A stretch of 64,000 nucleotides of DNA. Source: Oceanicaulis sp. Lineage in GTDB: Bacteria > Pseudomonadota > Alphaproteobacteria > Caulobacterales > Maricaulaceae. Below, piece after piece: positions 29,229 through 37,670 of the stretch. The number at the start of each line of letters is the position of its first letter. Position 1 is the stretch's first letter. Where the stretch lies: contig CP157796.1 in NCBI GenBank assembly GCA_040112665.1, positions 932,813 to 996,812 of the forward strand. The letters run 5' to 3'. The translations under genes and the position numbers were made by a program. Below the pieces are notes generated by a model, which worked only from the letters and a program-made list of their open reading frames with translations, ran no database searches and was not told where the DNA came from.

Positions 29229-30679
29229 GCCGTCCACGCCCAGGCGTCGTCAGAGCCCAGCGTCATCGCAAAGCGCGCCGCAAGGCCCGGCCAGTTGTTC
29301 ACGATCCGGCCGTCTTCGGTCTTGTACCAGCTGGGGCAGGCGCCCGCCCACACCGTGCCGGCGAGCCGCTTCTGAAGCCTCGCGTCGTATTCGGCTTCGG
29401 CCTCGGGCGTGACGTCGAGCGTGCGCAGATCCTCGAAGACGATCCGGGCGGCCTGCCGGGCGGCGTACTCGGCCTGGCGTTCGAGCATGAACACGATCGA
29501 GTTGTGCCCCAGATTGGTGTTCGGCCCGTAGAGCATGAAGAGGTTCGGAAAGCCCGAGACCGCCACCCCGCGATAGGCTTTCGGCGCGCCCGCCCAGTGC
29601 TCGCGCAGCGACAGGCCTTCGCCGTTCACCACGTCGAGGCTGGCGAGGAACTCGGTCGCGCTGAAGCCGGTGGCGAACACGATCGCGTCCGCCGTGATCG
29701 CCTCGCCCGAGCCGGTGATCACAGCATCCTCGGTGAGGGCTGCGGCGCGCTCGGGCACGAGCCGGACATGCTCGCGTTGGAGCGTCGAGAACCACTCGTC
29801 CGACAGAAGGATGCGCTTGCAGCCCGGCGCGTAGTCCGGAGTGAGCTGGTCGCGCAGGGCCGGATCTGCGACCTCGCGCTTCAGCCGCCGTTTGAGACTC
29901 CAGCGGGTGTACGCGCCCGCCGGGTTGTTCGCCAGGAAGGACGGGTAGCGCGCTTCGTGAACGAGATAGCTGCCCAGCCGGTAGAGCCGGTGAAGCCAGG
30001 GCGCGCGGCGAAACAACGCTTTCTCGAACCCGGTGAAGGCGCGGTCGGGCTTGTCGATCACCCAGTTCGGCGTGCGCTGAAACACGGTGAGTTCGGCGGC
30101 CGTTTCGGCGAGCTTCGGGACGACCTGCACCGCGCTGGCCGCCGACCCGATCACCGCGACGCGCTTGCCCGCATAGTCCACCGACCGATCCCAGTGCGCG
30201 GTGTGCACCTTGGGTCCCCTGAACCGCTCAGCACCCTCGAGCTCGGGGATGACCGGCTCGGCGAGCTGGCCCACCGCGCTGATCACCGTGCGCGCCTCGA
30301 TCACCGCGCCGTCCGTGAACGTCACGCACCAGCGGCCCGCGCCTTCGTCGAATTCAAGCCGCGTCACCGTCCGGCCGTAGCGCATGTGCGGGCCGAGCCC
30401 GAGTTCCGTGACGGCGCGCGCGAGATAGGCCGCGATCTCCGGCTGGGGGGAGTATTTCCGGCTCCAGTCGGGATTGAGGAAGAAGCTGAAGGAATAAAGA
30501 TGGCTCGGCACGTCGCAGGCCGCGCCGGGATAGGTGTTCGCCCGCCACACCCCGCCGGGGCCGCCGGCCCGGTCGACGATCGCGAAATCGCGTAAACCCT
30601 CTTCGAGCAGGGCGTGGCAGGCCGCGATCCCCGCAAAGCCCGCGCCGATGATGAGGACGTCGAGGCGCTCCGCAGTCAC
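29219..30679 (-). CDS. Flavin-containing Baeyer-Villiger-type monooxygenase
   Basis: A 486-residue protein. FAD-binding motif GAGFAGIAACHALLE lies at the N-terminus. The BVMO fingerprint F-x-G-x3-H-T-x2-W is present as FRGPKVHTAHWD near residues 165-176. The NADPH-binding GSAASAVQVV follows. DVPSHLYSFSF and GPNTNLGHNS are also typical. BVMOs insert oxygen beside a ketone to form an ester or lactone. Start codon is GTG, one base after the stop of the acyl-CoA ligase gene (TGAgGTG), so it is the last gene of that operon. Neighbouring lactonase-like and OYE-like genes fit a ketone-degrading set. Confidence 0.93.
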   Translation of the reverse strand: MTAERLDVLIIGAGFAGIAACHALLEEGLRDFAIVDRAGGPGGVWRANTYPGAACDVPSHLYSFSFFLNPDWSRKYSPQPEIAAYLARAVTELGLGPHMRYGRTVTRLEFDEGAGRWCVTFTDGAVIEARTVISAVGQLAEPVIPELEGAERFRGPKVHTAHWDRSVDYAGKRVAVIGSAASAVQVVPKLAETAAELTVFQRTPNWVIDKPDRAFTGFEKALFRRAPWLHRLYRLGSYLVHEARYPSFLANNPAGAYTRWSLKRRLKREVADPALRDQLTPDYAPGCKRILLSDEWFSTLQREHVRLVPERAAALTEDAVITGSGEAITADAIVFATGFSATEFLASLDVVNGEGLSLREHWAGAPKAYRGVAVSGFPNLFMLYGPNTNLGHNSIVFMLERQAEYAARQAARIVFEDLRTLDVTPEAEAEYDARLQKRLAGTVWAGACPSWYKTEDGRIVNNWPGLAARFAMTLGSDDAWAWTAQR

Positions 30680-30680
30680 C

Positions 30681-32507
30681 TCAGGCCGGCTCGGCTTTGG
30701 CGTAGAGGCTGTCCACGATCGCCTTGTTGCGCTCGACCACCACGTTGCGGCGCACCTTCAGCGTCGGCGTCAGCTCGCCCGTGTCCACGCCCAGCGAGGC
30801 GGGAAGGATGGCGAACTTGCGGATGTTCTCCACCCGGGCGTGACGCTCGTTCACCCCGTCCACCGCCTTCTGGATCTCGGCGTTCACCGCCTCGCTCGCC
30901 CGCGCCTCCTCAGGGCTGAGCCCGTGCTTTTTCGCAAACTCCGCCAGCGCGTCGGGGCTGAGCGTGACGAGCGCGGTGAGATAGGGCCGGGCGTCGCCGA
31001 CCACGACCGCATGCTCGATCAGGCTCGCGTTCATAAGGTCGGTTTCGAGATTGGACGGGGTTATGTTCTTGCCGCCCGAGGTGATGATGATGTCCTTGAT
31101 GCGCCCGGTGATCCAGACGAAGCCGTCCTCGTCGATCCTGACCACGTCGCCGGTCTTCATCCAGCCGTCGCGCGTGAACGTGTTCTCGGTCGCCTCGTTG
31201 TTCTTCATGTAGCCCGCGAAGACGTTCGGCCCCTTCACCTGCAGCTCGCCCTCTTCGGAGACGCGCGCCTGCATATGGTCGATCATCTTGCCGACCGAGC
31301 CGAAACGCACCGCGCCGGGCCGGGAGAAGGCGGTGGGCGCGCTGGTCTCGGACTGGCCGTAGCCTTCGTAGAGCACCAGATCGAGCCCGGCGAAGAAGCG
31401 CAGGACCTCCGGGCTGATCGGCGCTGCGCCCGAGATGCACAGCCGCGCCTCCTCTAGCCCCAGCGCCGCCTTGATCTTCTTCAGGACCAGCGCGTCGGCG
31501 AGCGATTTCTGCGCGCTCAGGACCGGGCCGGGACTGCGGCCCTCGATCTTCGCCTCGTTCCAGGCCCGGGCGGTCTTCATCGCCCAAGTGGCGAGTTTTG
31601 CTTTCGTGCCGGTCGCCTCCGCGAGCCGGGCGGTCAGCGTCTCGTGCATCTTCTCCCAGACGCGCGGCACGCCGAAGAAGACGGTGGGTTTGGCCGCCTT
31701 GAGGTCCTCGGCGAGCGTGTCCATCGAGCGGGCGAAATACATGCAGGCGCCCGAGGTGCAGTGATTGTGCACGCTCGATTGCTGCTCGGCGATGTGGGCG
31801 ATGGGCAGGTAGCTCAGCGTGCGGTCGTCCGGGCGGCTGTCGAACATCTCGCACAGCATGGCCGAGGACCAGGAGATGTTGCCGTGGGTCAGCATCACCG
31901 CCTTGGGCGGGCCGGTCGTACCCGAGGTGTAGATGAGCGCGCCGACCGTCTGCTCGCCGATGGCGTCCATGCGCGCGCTCAGCTCGTCCTCGAAATCGGC
32001 TTTGCCGAGCGCCAGGAACTGGCCCCAGCTGAGCACCTCGGGGTGATCGCCGGCCGAGCCTTCCATCACCACGATGGTTTCGAGCCGCGGACACTCGGCT
32101 TTCAGCGCGAGCGCCTGTTCGACATGCTCGGAGGTCTCCACCAGCAGGACCGGGGCTTCGGAGTGCTGCAGGATATAGGCGATCTCAGGCGGAGCGCTGG
32201 TCCAGTAGACGCCGGCGGGACGGGCGCCGGCGGCCATCGCCGCGATCGCCATGGTCGTCCATTCAGGGCGGTTGTAGCCCAGGATCGCCACGGTGTCCTC
32301 GGCCGCCACGCCCAGCGCGATCAGAGCGCGGGCGGCGCGGCGCACCTGATCGGCGTACTCGGCCCAGCTGGTGGCGGTCCAGCCGGACTCGCCATGGGTC
32401 ATGTAGGCCGGCGCGGAGCCCCGCGTCTCGGCCTGGTGAAACAGCCGCGCCGGAGTCGACGGGAAACGCCCGCCGATCCTAGGCAGTTCGCTCGCGCTCG
32501 CCTGCAT
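30681..32507 (-). CDS. AMP-forming long-chain acyl-CoA synthetase
   Basis: A 608-residue ANL-family enzyme activating a carboxylic acid to its CoA ester. P-loop-like motif ALIYTSGTTGPPKAVMLTH lies near residue 170-190. YEGYGQSETSAPTAF, TGDVVRIDEDGFVWITGR and the linker RIKDIIITSGGKNITPSNLE follow. Length and sequence style fit the 600-residue FadD15-like group used for bulky or long acids. The ATG has GGAGGGA upstream and overlaps the 3' end of the BKACE gene by 29 bases. It sits in the run of catabolic genes, so it may activate the acid released by the BVMO/lactonase pair. Confidence 0.93.
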   Translation of the reverse strand: MQASASELPRIGGRFPSTPARLFHQAETRGSAPAYMTHGESGWTATSWAEYADQVRRAARALIALGVAAEDTVAILGYNRPEWTTMAIAAMAAGARPAGVYWTSAPPEIAYILQHSEAPVLLVETSEHVEQALALKAECPRLETIVVMEGSAGDHPEVLSWGQFLALGKADFEDELSARMDAIGEQTVGALIYTSGTTGPPKAVMLTHGNISWSSAMLCEMFDSRPDDRTLSYLPIAHIAEQQSSVHNHCTSGACMYFARSMDTLAEDLKAAKPTVFFGVPRVWEKMHETLTARLAEATGTKAKLATWAMKTARAWNEAKIEGRSPGPVLSAQKSLADALVLKKIKAALGLEEARLCISGAAPISPEVLRFFAGLDLVLYEGYGQSETSAPTAFSRPGAVRFGSVGKMIDHMQARVSEEGELQVKGPNVFAGYMKNNEATENTFTRDGWMKTGDVVRIDEDGFVWITGRIKDIIITSGGKNITPSNLETDLMNASLIEHAVVVGDARPYLTALVTLSPDALAEFAKKHGLSPEEARASEAVNAEIQKAVDGVNERHARVENIRKFAILPASLGVDTGELTPTLKVRRNVVVERNKAIVDSLYAKAEPA

Positions 32508-33372
32508 GTCCGTCCCTCCCTAAGCCCATGATCTCACGCGCTTCTTGAGGTGAGGCGACCTCGCGGCCCGCATTGCGGGCGCACGCGGCCAGAGCCTCGA
32601 TCAGCGCGCCGTTGCCCGGGGCGCGGTCGCCGCCGGGAAGATAGAAGGTGTCTTCAAGCCCGGTCCTGAGCATGCCGCCGAGCTCGGCGGTGCGCTGATG
32701 GACCGGCCAGATCTCCGCCCGGCCGATCAGCGTGGTCTGCCAGGGATCTTGCTTGCGCTTGTAGTCGAGCAAAAGCTCCAGAAGCCGCGCGTCCACCGGC
32801 ATGCCCGAAGCCACGCCCATCACGAAATTATAGTGCGCGGACGGCGCCATGCCGTTTTCGATATACATGTTCACGCAGCGCACGATGCCGACGTCGAAGC
32901 ATTCGAACTCGGGATGCGCGCCGACCTCGGCCATGGCGTCGAGCATGGCCTGAACCTTCTCGACCGGATTGTCGAACATCATCGGCGGCCAGGCCCACTC
33001 GCCGTTGCTGCGCAGCTTGAGATAGTTCAGCGAGCCCGCGTTGCAGGCCGCGATCTCGGGCTTCACACGCTTCACGCAGGCGACCGGGCCGGACACGTCG
33101 GGGCCGACCGTGCCGGTGGTCGAGTTGATGATCACGCCGGGGCAGGCGTCGCGGATCGCCTCGACGATCTCCCCGGCCACGTCCGGATCCCAGCTGGGGA
33201 AGCCGCCATGTCCGGCCTCCTGCATGCGGTAGTGCACGTGCATCACGCTCGCGCCCGCGTCGAAGGCCTCGCGCGCGCTCGCCGCCATCTGTTCGGGGCT
33301 GACCGGAACGGGATGGGTGTCGGGGTTGGTGAGCACGCCGTTGAGCGCGCAGGTGAGCACGGCCTTGTCCAT
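32479..33372 (-). CDS. Beta-keto acid cleavage enzyme (BKACE/DUF849 family)
   Basis: A 297-residue TIM-barrel protein. Family features: MDKAVLTCALNGVLTNP at the start, the metal-binding H-x-H in ASVMHVHYRM near residue 45, INSTTGTVG and GRAEIWPVHQRTAELGG. BKACE enzymes condense a beta-keto acid with acetyl-CoA to give acetoacetate and a new acyl-CoA. The internal start ATG at 33372 is chosen over an open extension to 33399 because it matches the family N-terminus and lies 4 bases after the carboxylase gene. It could replace an HMG-CoA-lyase step, which is otherwise missing from this cluster. Confidence 0.9.
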   Translation of the reverse strand: MDKAVLTCALNGVLTNPDTHPVPVSPEQMAASAREAFDAGASVMHVHYRMQEAGHGGFPSWDPDVAGEIVEAIRDACPGVIINSTTGTVGPDVSGPVACVKRVKPEIAACNAGSLNYLKLRSNGEWAWPPMMFDNPVEKVQAMLDAMAEVGAHPEFECFDVGIVRCVNMYIENGMAPSAHYNFVMGVASGMPVDARLLELLLDYKRKQDPWQTTLIGRAEIWPVHQRTAELGGMLRTGLEDTFYLPGGDRAPGNGALIEALAACARNAGREVASPQEAREIMGLGRDGHAGERERTA

Positions 33373-33376
33373 GGGT

Positions 33377-35341
33377 CTAATCCTGGCTTTGCAAATCAAG
33401 TTCGATCAAGACGAATCCGCCCGCGGCCTGTCCGCCAGTTTCGGCGTTGACGGCTGCGACGATCCCGTCAGCGCCCGCTTCCAGGCGCATCTCCATCTTC
33501 ATCGCTTCCATCACCGCGACGACCTGTCCGGCGGTCACCCGGTCGCCGGGTTTGACGTGGACGGCGGCGACCGCGCCGGAGACAGGCGCCGTGATCTTCG
33601 ACGGATCGGCGGCCGGGTCGGTGGAGACCGGCGAGGGCTCGGCGATCCGAACCATCAGTTCAGGCAGGCCCAGATGCAGTCCGCCGTCTTCGCAGCATGC
33701 CGCGGGAAGGGTGCGCGTGACGCCGTCATGGCGCAGCGTCAGAGCGCCGCCTGCGAAACCGAGCACGGCGATCTCCGCGGCGTCTTCGCCGCGCGTGACG
33801 CGGACGCCGCCTTCGCGCTGCTGTTCGACGCGGACCGTCGCGGTCTCGCCGCCGACTTCGAGGTCGAGATCGAAGCGCGTCACTGAGGCTGAACGCAGGA
33901 CCGGCCCGCGCGTGTCGCACAGCACCGCCGCAGCGATCGCCAGCGCCTCGAACGGGGTTTCGACGGGCGCAAACGGCCCGGATTTTTCTTCCGCCCAGGC
34001 GTCGAGATCGCCGGTGGTGACCGCGCCGGTCCGAAAGCGCGCGTCGTCCAGCAGACGCAGCAGGAAATCGCGATTGGTCGTCACGCCCAGAAGCGGCGCG
34101 TCTCGCAGATGCGCCCGCAGCGCGGTGATCGCGTCATCGCGCGTCTCGCCCGTGCCGATCAGCTTGGCGATCATGGCGTCGTAATCGGTCCCGATCCGGT
34201 CAGCCGTAGCCACGCCGCGATCGATGCGGACGCCCGAAGTAACGCCGTCCGGGGCGTAGTGCGCGATTGGGCCCGATTGCGGCGCGAAGCCGTCCAGCGG
34301 GTCCTCCGCATAAAGACGAAGCTCGATCGCATGGCCGCACAGCGCGACGTCGTCCTGCGTCGCCGGCAGCGGCGCGCCTGCGGCGATGTCGAACTGGAGC
34401 TGCACCAGATTGAGCCCGGTCACCTCTTCGGTCACCGGATGCTCGACCTGAAGCCGGGTGTTCATCTCGAGGAAGAAATACGCGCCGTCCGCGTCGAGCA
34501 GGAACTCCACCGTGCCCGCGCCCACGTAATCGACCGCTTTCGCCGCCGCGACCGCATCCGCGCCCATGCGCGCGCGCAGATCTTCATCGACAGCCGGAGA
34601 GGGCGCCTCCTCGATCACCTTCTGACGGCGGCGCTGGGCCGAGCAGTCGCGCTCGCCGAGATGGATCGTGTTGCCCTGCGCGTCGGCGAAGACCTGGATC
34701 TCCACATGCCGGCCGCGCTCGACGAATTTTTCCAGAAGCACCGTCTGGTCGCCGAAGCTCGATTTCGCCTCGCGTTTCGCCGAGGCGAGCGCGTCTTTGA
34801 AATCCTCGGCCGAACGCACCACGCGCATGCCGCGCCCGCCCCCGCCGGCGACGGCCTTGATGAGCAAGGGATAGCCGATCTTTTCGGCCTCGCGCGCCAG
34901 AGTGTCCGCCGACTGATCATCGCCCTGCCAGCCCGGCACGGTGGGCACGCCCGCCTCGATCATCAGCTGTTTGGCGCGCGCCTTGTCGCCCATCGCCTGA
35001 ATCGCCTCTGGCGGCGGGCCGATCCAGACCAGCCCCGCCTCGATCACCGCGCGGGCGAAGGCGGCGTTCTCCGATAGAAAGCCGTATCCGGGATGGATCG
35101 CCTCAGCGCCGGTGCGCTTCGCCGCATCCAGGATCGCGTCGATGTCCAGATAGCTCTGAGACGCCGGCGCCGGGCCGATGCGCACCGCCTCGTCAGCCTC
35201 GCGCACATGCATCGCGCCGGCGTCGGCGTCTGAATAGACCGCGATCGCGCGGCGGCCCGAGGCGCGAGCCTCGCGTAAGACCCGCACCGCGATCTCCCCG
35301 CGATTGGCGATGAGGACGGAAGCGAAGGAGCGGGTCAGCAT
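33377..35341 (-). CDS. Biotin-dependent acyl-CoA carboxylase alpha subunit (biotin carboxylase + BCCP)
   Basis: A 654-residue subunit. The biotin carboxylase domain (about 1-450) has SVLIANRGEIAVRVLREAR, IHPGYGFLSENAAFA, the glycine-rich ATP loop AVAGGGGRGMRVV and EMNTRLQVEHPVTE. A BT-like middle region leads to a C-terminal biotinyl domain with VMEAMKMEMRL, its central Lys being biotinylated. It pairs with the carboxyltransferase gene of the same operon (37671-39281). Methylcrotonyl- and geranyl-CoA carboxylases have this build. ATG 35341 is preferred over GTG 35359. A palindromic repeat element lies 15 bases upstream of the start. Confidence 0.94.
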   Translation of the reverse strand: MLTRSFASVLIANRGEIAVRVLREARASGRRAIAVYSDADAGAMHVREADEAVRIGPAPASQSYLDIDAILDAAKRTGAEAIHPGYGFLSENAAFARAVIEAGLVWIGPPPEAIQAMGDKARAKQLMIEAGVPTVPGWQGDDQSADTLAREAEKIGYPLLIKAVAGGGGRGMRVVRSAEDFKDALASAKREAKSSFGDQTVLLEKFVERGRHVEIQVFADAQGNTIHLGERDCSAQRRRQKVIEEAPSPAVDEDLRARMGADAVAAAKAVDYVGAGTVEFLLDADGAYFFLEMNTRLQVEHPVTEEVTGLNLVQLQFDIAAGAPLPATQDDVALCGHAIELRLYAEDPLDGFAPQSGPIAHYAPDGVTSGVRIDRGVATADRIGTDYDAMIAKLIGTGETRDDAITALRAHLRDAPLLGVTTNRDFLLRLLDDARFRTGAVTTGDLDAWAEEKSGPFAPVETPFEALAIAAAVLCDTRGPVLRSASVTRFDLDLEVGGETATVRVEQQREGGVRVTRGEDAAEIAVLGFAGGALTLRHDGVTRTLPAACCEDGGLHLGLPELMVRIAEPSPVSTDPAADPSKITAPVSGAVAAVHVKPGDRVTAGQVVAVMEAMKMEMRLEAGADGIVAAVNAETGGQAAGGFVLIELDLQSQD

Positions 35342-35356
35342 CGGCGCCCTCCGTCG

Positions 35357-35505
35357 CACCCCCCACCCCGACCCTCCCCCAAGGGGGAGGGAGGGGCGCT
35401 GAGGCGGGCTCGAATGCGAGCGCGGCGGCGTCGTGAGGCCTGATACGCCAGGTGGGGCCGCGAAACGGCCCTCCCCCCCCTTGAGGGGAGGGTCGGGGTG
35501 GGGTG
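35357..35505. repeat. MITE-like palindromic element between hydratase and carboxylase genes
   Basis: A 149-bp element with near-perfect terminal inverted repeats: CACCCCCCACCCCGACCCTC (from 35357) against GAGGGTCGGGGTGGGGTG (to 35505). Each end carries a second small palindrome (CCTCCCCCAAGGGGGAGG at the left). It fills the 181-bp gap between the enoyl-CoA hydratase stop and the carboxylase start. When transcribed it would form a long hairpin inside the operon mRNA. Confidence 0.8.
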
Positions 35506-35522
35506 AATGCGCAACCCGTCCA

Positions 35523-36317
35523 TCACATCGCCCATTTCGGTTTGCGTTTCTCCAGAAACGCCGTGAGCCCTTCTGCGCCTTCAGCGCTGCGGGCCGCGTC
35601 GGCGAAGACAGCGGCGGCTTCGGGCACGAGGGCGCTGGCGTCAGCCAGCCTTGCGCGGCGGATCAGGCGCTTGGTCGCCGCGATCGCGCCGGGCGCGCCG
35701 AGGCGGATCTGGTCGAGCGTGGCCGTGAGCGCCTTGTCGAGCCCGCCCGGCCCGTCGCAGACCTGGTGGACGAGCCCCAGAGCCAGCGCGTGCTGGGCGT
35801 CCAGCCTGCCGCCGGTGACCGCCAGCCGGCGCGCTTCGGAATAGCCCAGCCGCTCCACGAGAAACGGCGCGATCTGGGCGGGCACCAGTCCCAGCCCGGT
35901 CTCGGGCAGGCGGAAGACCGCGCCTTTCTCGGCGATGACCACGTCGGCCACGCAGGCGAGCCCAAAACCCCCGCCCATCACCGCGCCTTCGACGACAGCC
36001 ACGACCGGCAGGCCGGTCTCGGCGTAGGCGGCGCACAGTTCGCCGAAGCGGGCGTTCACCGCGGCGACCGGGTCGGGCCCGCCGGGCTCGACGGCTCTGG
36101 CTTGCGCCTCGCCTATGTCCTTGATGTCGCCGCCCGAGCAGAAATGGCCGCCCGCGCCTTTCAGCACGATCGCCCGGTCGCCTTCACGCTCGGCCTCGCC
36201 CAGCGCGTCGAGCAGCTCGCCCACCATGGCCAGCGACATGGCGTTCCTGATCTCGGGACGGTTCAGCGTGACGTGCAGCGCCCCGCCCGAGCGGTCGAGA
36301 AGCAGGGTGTCAGGCAT
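35523..36317 (-). CDS. Enoyl-CoA hydratase/isomerase family protein
   Basis: A 264-residue crotonase-fold enzyme. LNRPEIRNAMSLAMVGELLDAL at the N-terminus, the oxyanion-hole segments GAGGHFCSGGDIKDIG and VEGAVMGGGFGLACVADVVIA, and the later GLVPAQIAPFLVERLG are typical. In this operon it could hydrate a 3-methylglutaconyl-CoA or isohexenylglutaconyl-CoA type product of the carboxylase (LiuC/AtuE role). ATG 36317 lies inside the end of the upstream dehydrogenase gene (8-base overlap), so the two are coupled. Confidence 0.92.
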   Translation of the reverse strand: MPDTLLLDRSGGALHVTLNRPEIRNAMSLAMVGELLDALGEAEREGDRAIVLKGAGGHFCSGGDIKDIGEAQARAVEPGGPDPVAAVNARFGELCAAYAETGLPVVAVVEGAVMGGGFGLACVADVVIAEKGAVFRLPETGLGLVPAQIAPFLVERLGYSEARRLAVTGGRLDAQHALALGLVHQVCDGPGGLDKALTATLDQIRLGAPGAIAATKRLIRRARLADASALVPEAAAVFADAARSAEGAEGLTAFLEKRKPKWAM

Positions 36318-37482
36318 TGCCGCTCGCCGGCTTTTTCTTCTTCGGGAGCGTGCCTTCATACTTGGCGATGATGCCGAGCATGATCTCGTCCGCCCCGCCG
36401 CCGATCGAGACCAGGCGCCCGTCGCGGAAGGCCCGGCTGATCGGATTGTCGGCGGTGTAGCCCATCCCGCCCCAGTACTGCAGGCAGCTGTCGGCGATCT
36501 CGCGCGAGAGCCGGCCGGTCTTGAGCTTGGCCATGGAGGCGAGCTTGGTGACGTCCTTGCCCTGGTTGAAATCCTCCACGCAGCGATAGACCAGCGAACG
36601 CAGCATCTCGACTTCGGTGCGAAGCTCGGCGAGGCGGAAATGGATCGCCTGATTGTCCAGAAGGGACTGGCCGAACGCCTTGCGCTCGCGGGTGTACTCG
36701 ATGGTCAGATCGATCTGCTTGTCGAAGGCTTTCAGGCTCGAGGCCGCGCCGTAGATGCGCTCCTCCTGGAACTGCAGCATCTGATAGATGAAGCCCGCGC
36801 CTTCCTCGCCGATCAGATTGCGCTTGGGCACGCGCACCTCGTCGAAGAAGAGCTGCGCAGTGTCGGACGAATGCATGCCGATCTTGTGGATCTTCTGCTT
36901 CTCGATGCCCGGAAGATCCATCGGCACCATGATTAGCGACTTGTTCTCGTGCGGCTTGCCGTCGGACGTGTTCGCCAGCAGGCAGCACCAGTCGGCTTTC
37001 AGCCCGTTGGTGATCCACATCTTCGAGCCGGAGATGACGTAGTCGTCGCCGTCCGATTTCGCGACCGTCTTCACCGCCGCCACGTCAGACCCGCCGCCCG
37101 GTTCGGAGACGCCCAGGCAGCCCACCATGTCGCCCGCGATCGCCGGAGCGAGGAACTCGTGGCAGAGCTCCTCGGAGCCGAAGCGCGCGAGCGCCGGCGT
37201 GCACATGTCGGTGTGCACCCCGATCGCCATCGGCACCCCGCCGCAATCAATCAGGCCCAGCTCCTCGGCGAGGACGAGGCTGTAGGACATGTCCAGCCCC
37301 GCGCCGCCGTATTTCTCAGGCCATCTGAGGCCCAGAAGGCCCAGATCGCCCATCTTCTTGAAGACCTCGTGGGAGGGAAACTCGCCGGCCGCCTCCCATT
37401 CATCCACATACGGATTGATCTCGTTGGCGACGAACTTCGCGACCGTATCGCGCAGCGCTTCGTGCTCAGGGGTGAAGTGCAT
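36310..37482 (-). CDS. Acyl-CoA dehydrogenase, citronellyl-CoA dehydrogenase-like
   Basis: A 390-residue FAD enzyme. N-terminal helix domain begins MHFTPEHEALRDTVAKFVA. The flavin/substrate segments GCLGVSEPGGGSDVAAVKT and WITNGLKADWCCLL, and the C-terminal QYWGGMGYTADNPISRAFRD follow; the last contains no obvious change to the FAD-binding motif. The N-terminus and overall sequence look unlike isovaleryl-CoA dehydrogenase (LiuA) and closer to what I recall of AtuD. This is from memory and needs alignment. AAGGAG precedes the ATG. The gene lies downstream of the carboxyltransferase gene and a repeat element. Confidence 0.9.
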   Translation of the reverse strand: MHFTPEHEALRDTVAKFVANEINPYVDEWEAAGEFPSHEVFKKMGDLGLLGLRWPEKYGGAGLDMSYSLVLAEELGLIDCGGVPMAIGVHTDMCTPALARFGSEELCHEFLAPAIAGDMVGCLGVSEPGGGSDVAAVKTVAKSDGDDYVISGSKMWITNGLKADWCCLLANTSDGKPHENKSLIMVPMDLPGIEKQKIHKIGMHSSDTAQLFFDEVRVPKRNLIGEEGAGFIYQMLQFQEERIYGAASSLKAFDKQIDLTIEYTRERKAFGQSLLDNQAIHFRLAELRTEVEMLRSLVYRCVEDFNQGKDVTKLASMAKLKTGRLSREIADSCLQYWGGMGYTADNPISRAFRDGRLVSIGGGADEIMLGIIAKYEGTLPKKKKPASGNA

Positions 37483-37509
37483 CGGTCAGGCTCCTTCGAG
37501 GGAGAAAAC

Positions 37510-37653
37510 TTCCCTCCCCCTTGCGGGGAGGGTGGGCCGAGGCGAAGCCTCGGGTCGGGTGGGGGTGGTGCGCCGGGCGACGGAGGGCCGGGCGTGTGCG
37601 ATCCCACCCCACCCGTCCGCTCCGCGGACACCCTCCCCGTGAAGGGGAGGGAA
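37510..37653. repeat. MITE-like palindromic element between carboxyltransferase and dehydrogenase genes
   Basis: A 144-bp element with ends TTCCCTCCCCCTTGCGGGGA and CCCCGTGAAGGGGAGGGAA. It shares the inner sequence GGTGGGCCGAGGCGAAGCCT with the copies at 14807-14950 and 15072-15215 and has the same length. It fills the gap 37483-37670 inside the catabolic operon. No coding potential. Confidence 0.8.
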
Positions 37654-37670
37654 GGAAACGACAGCGCCCA

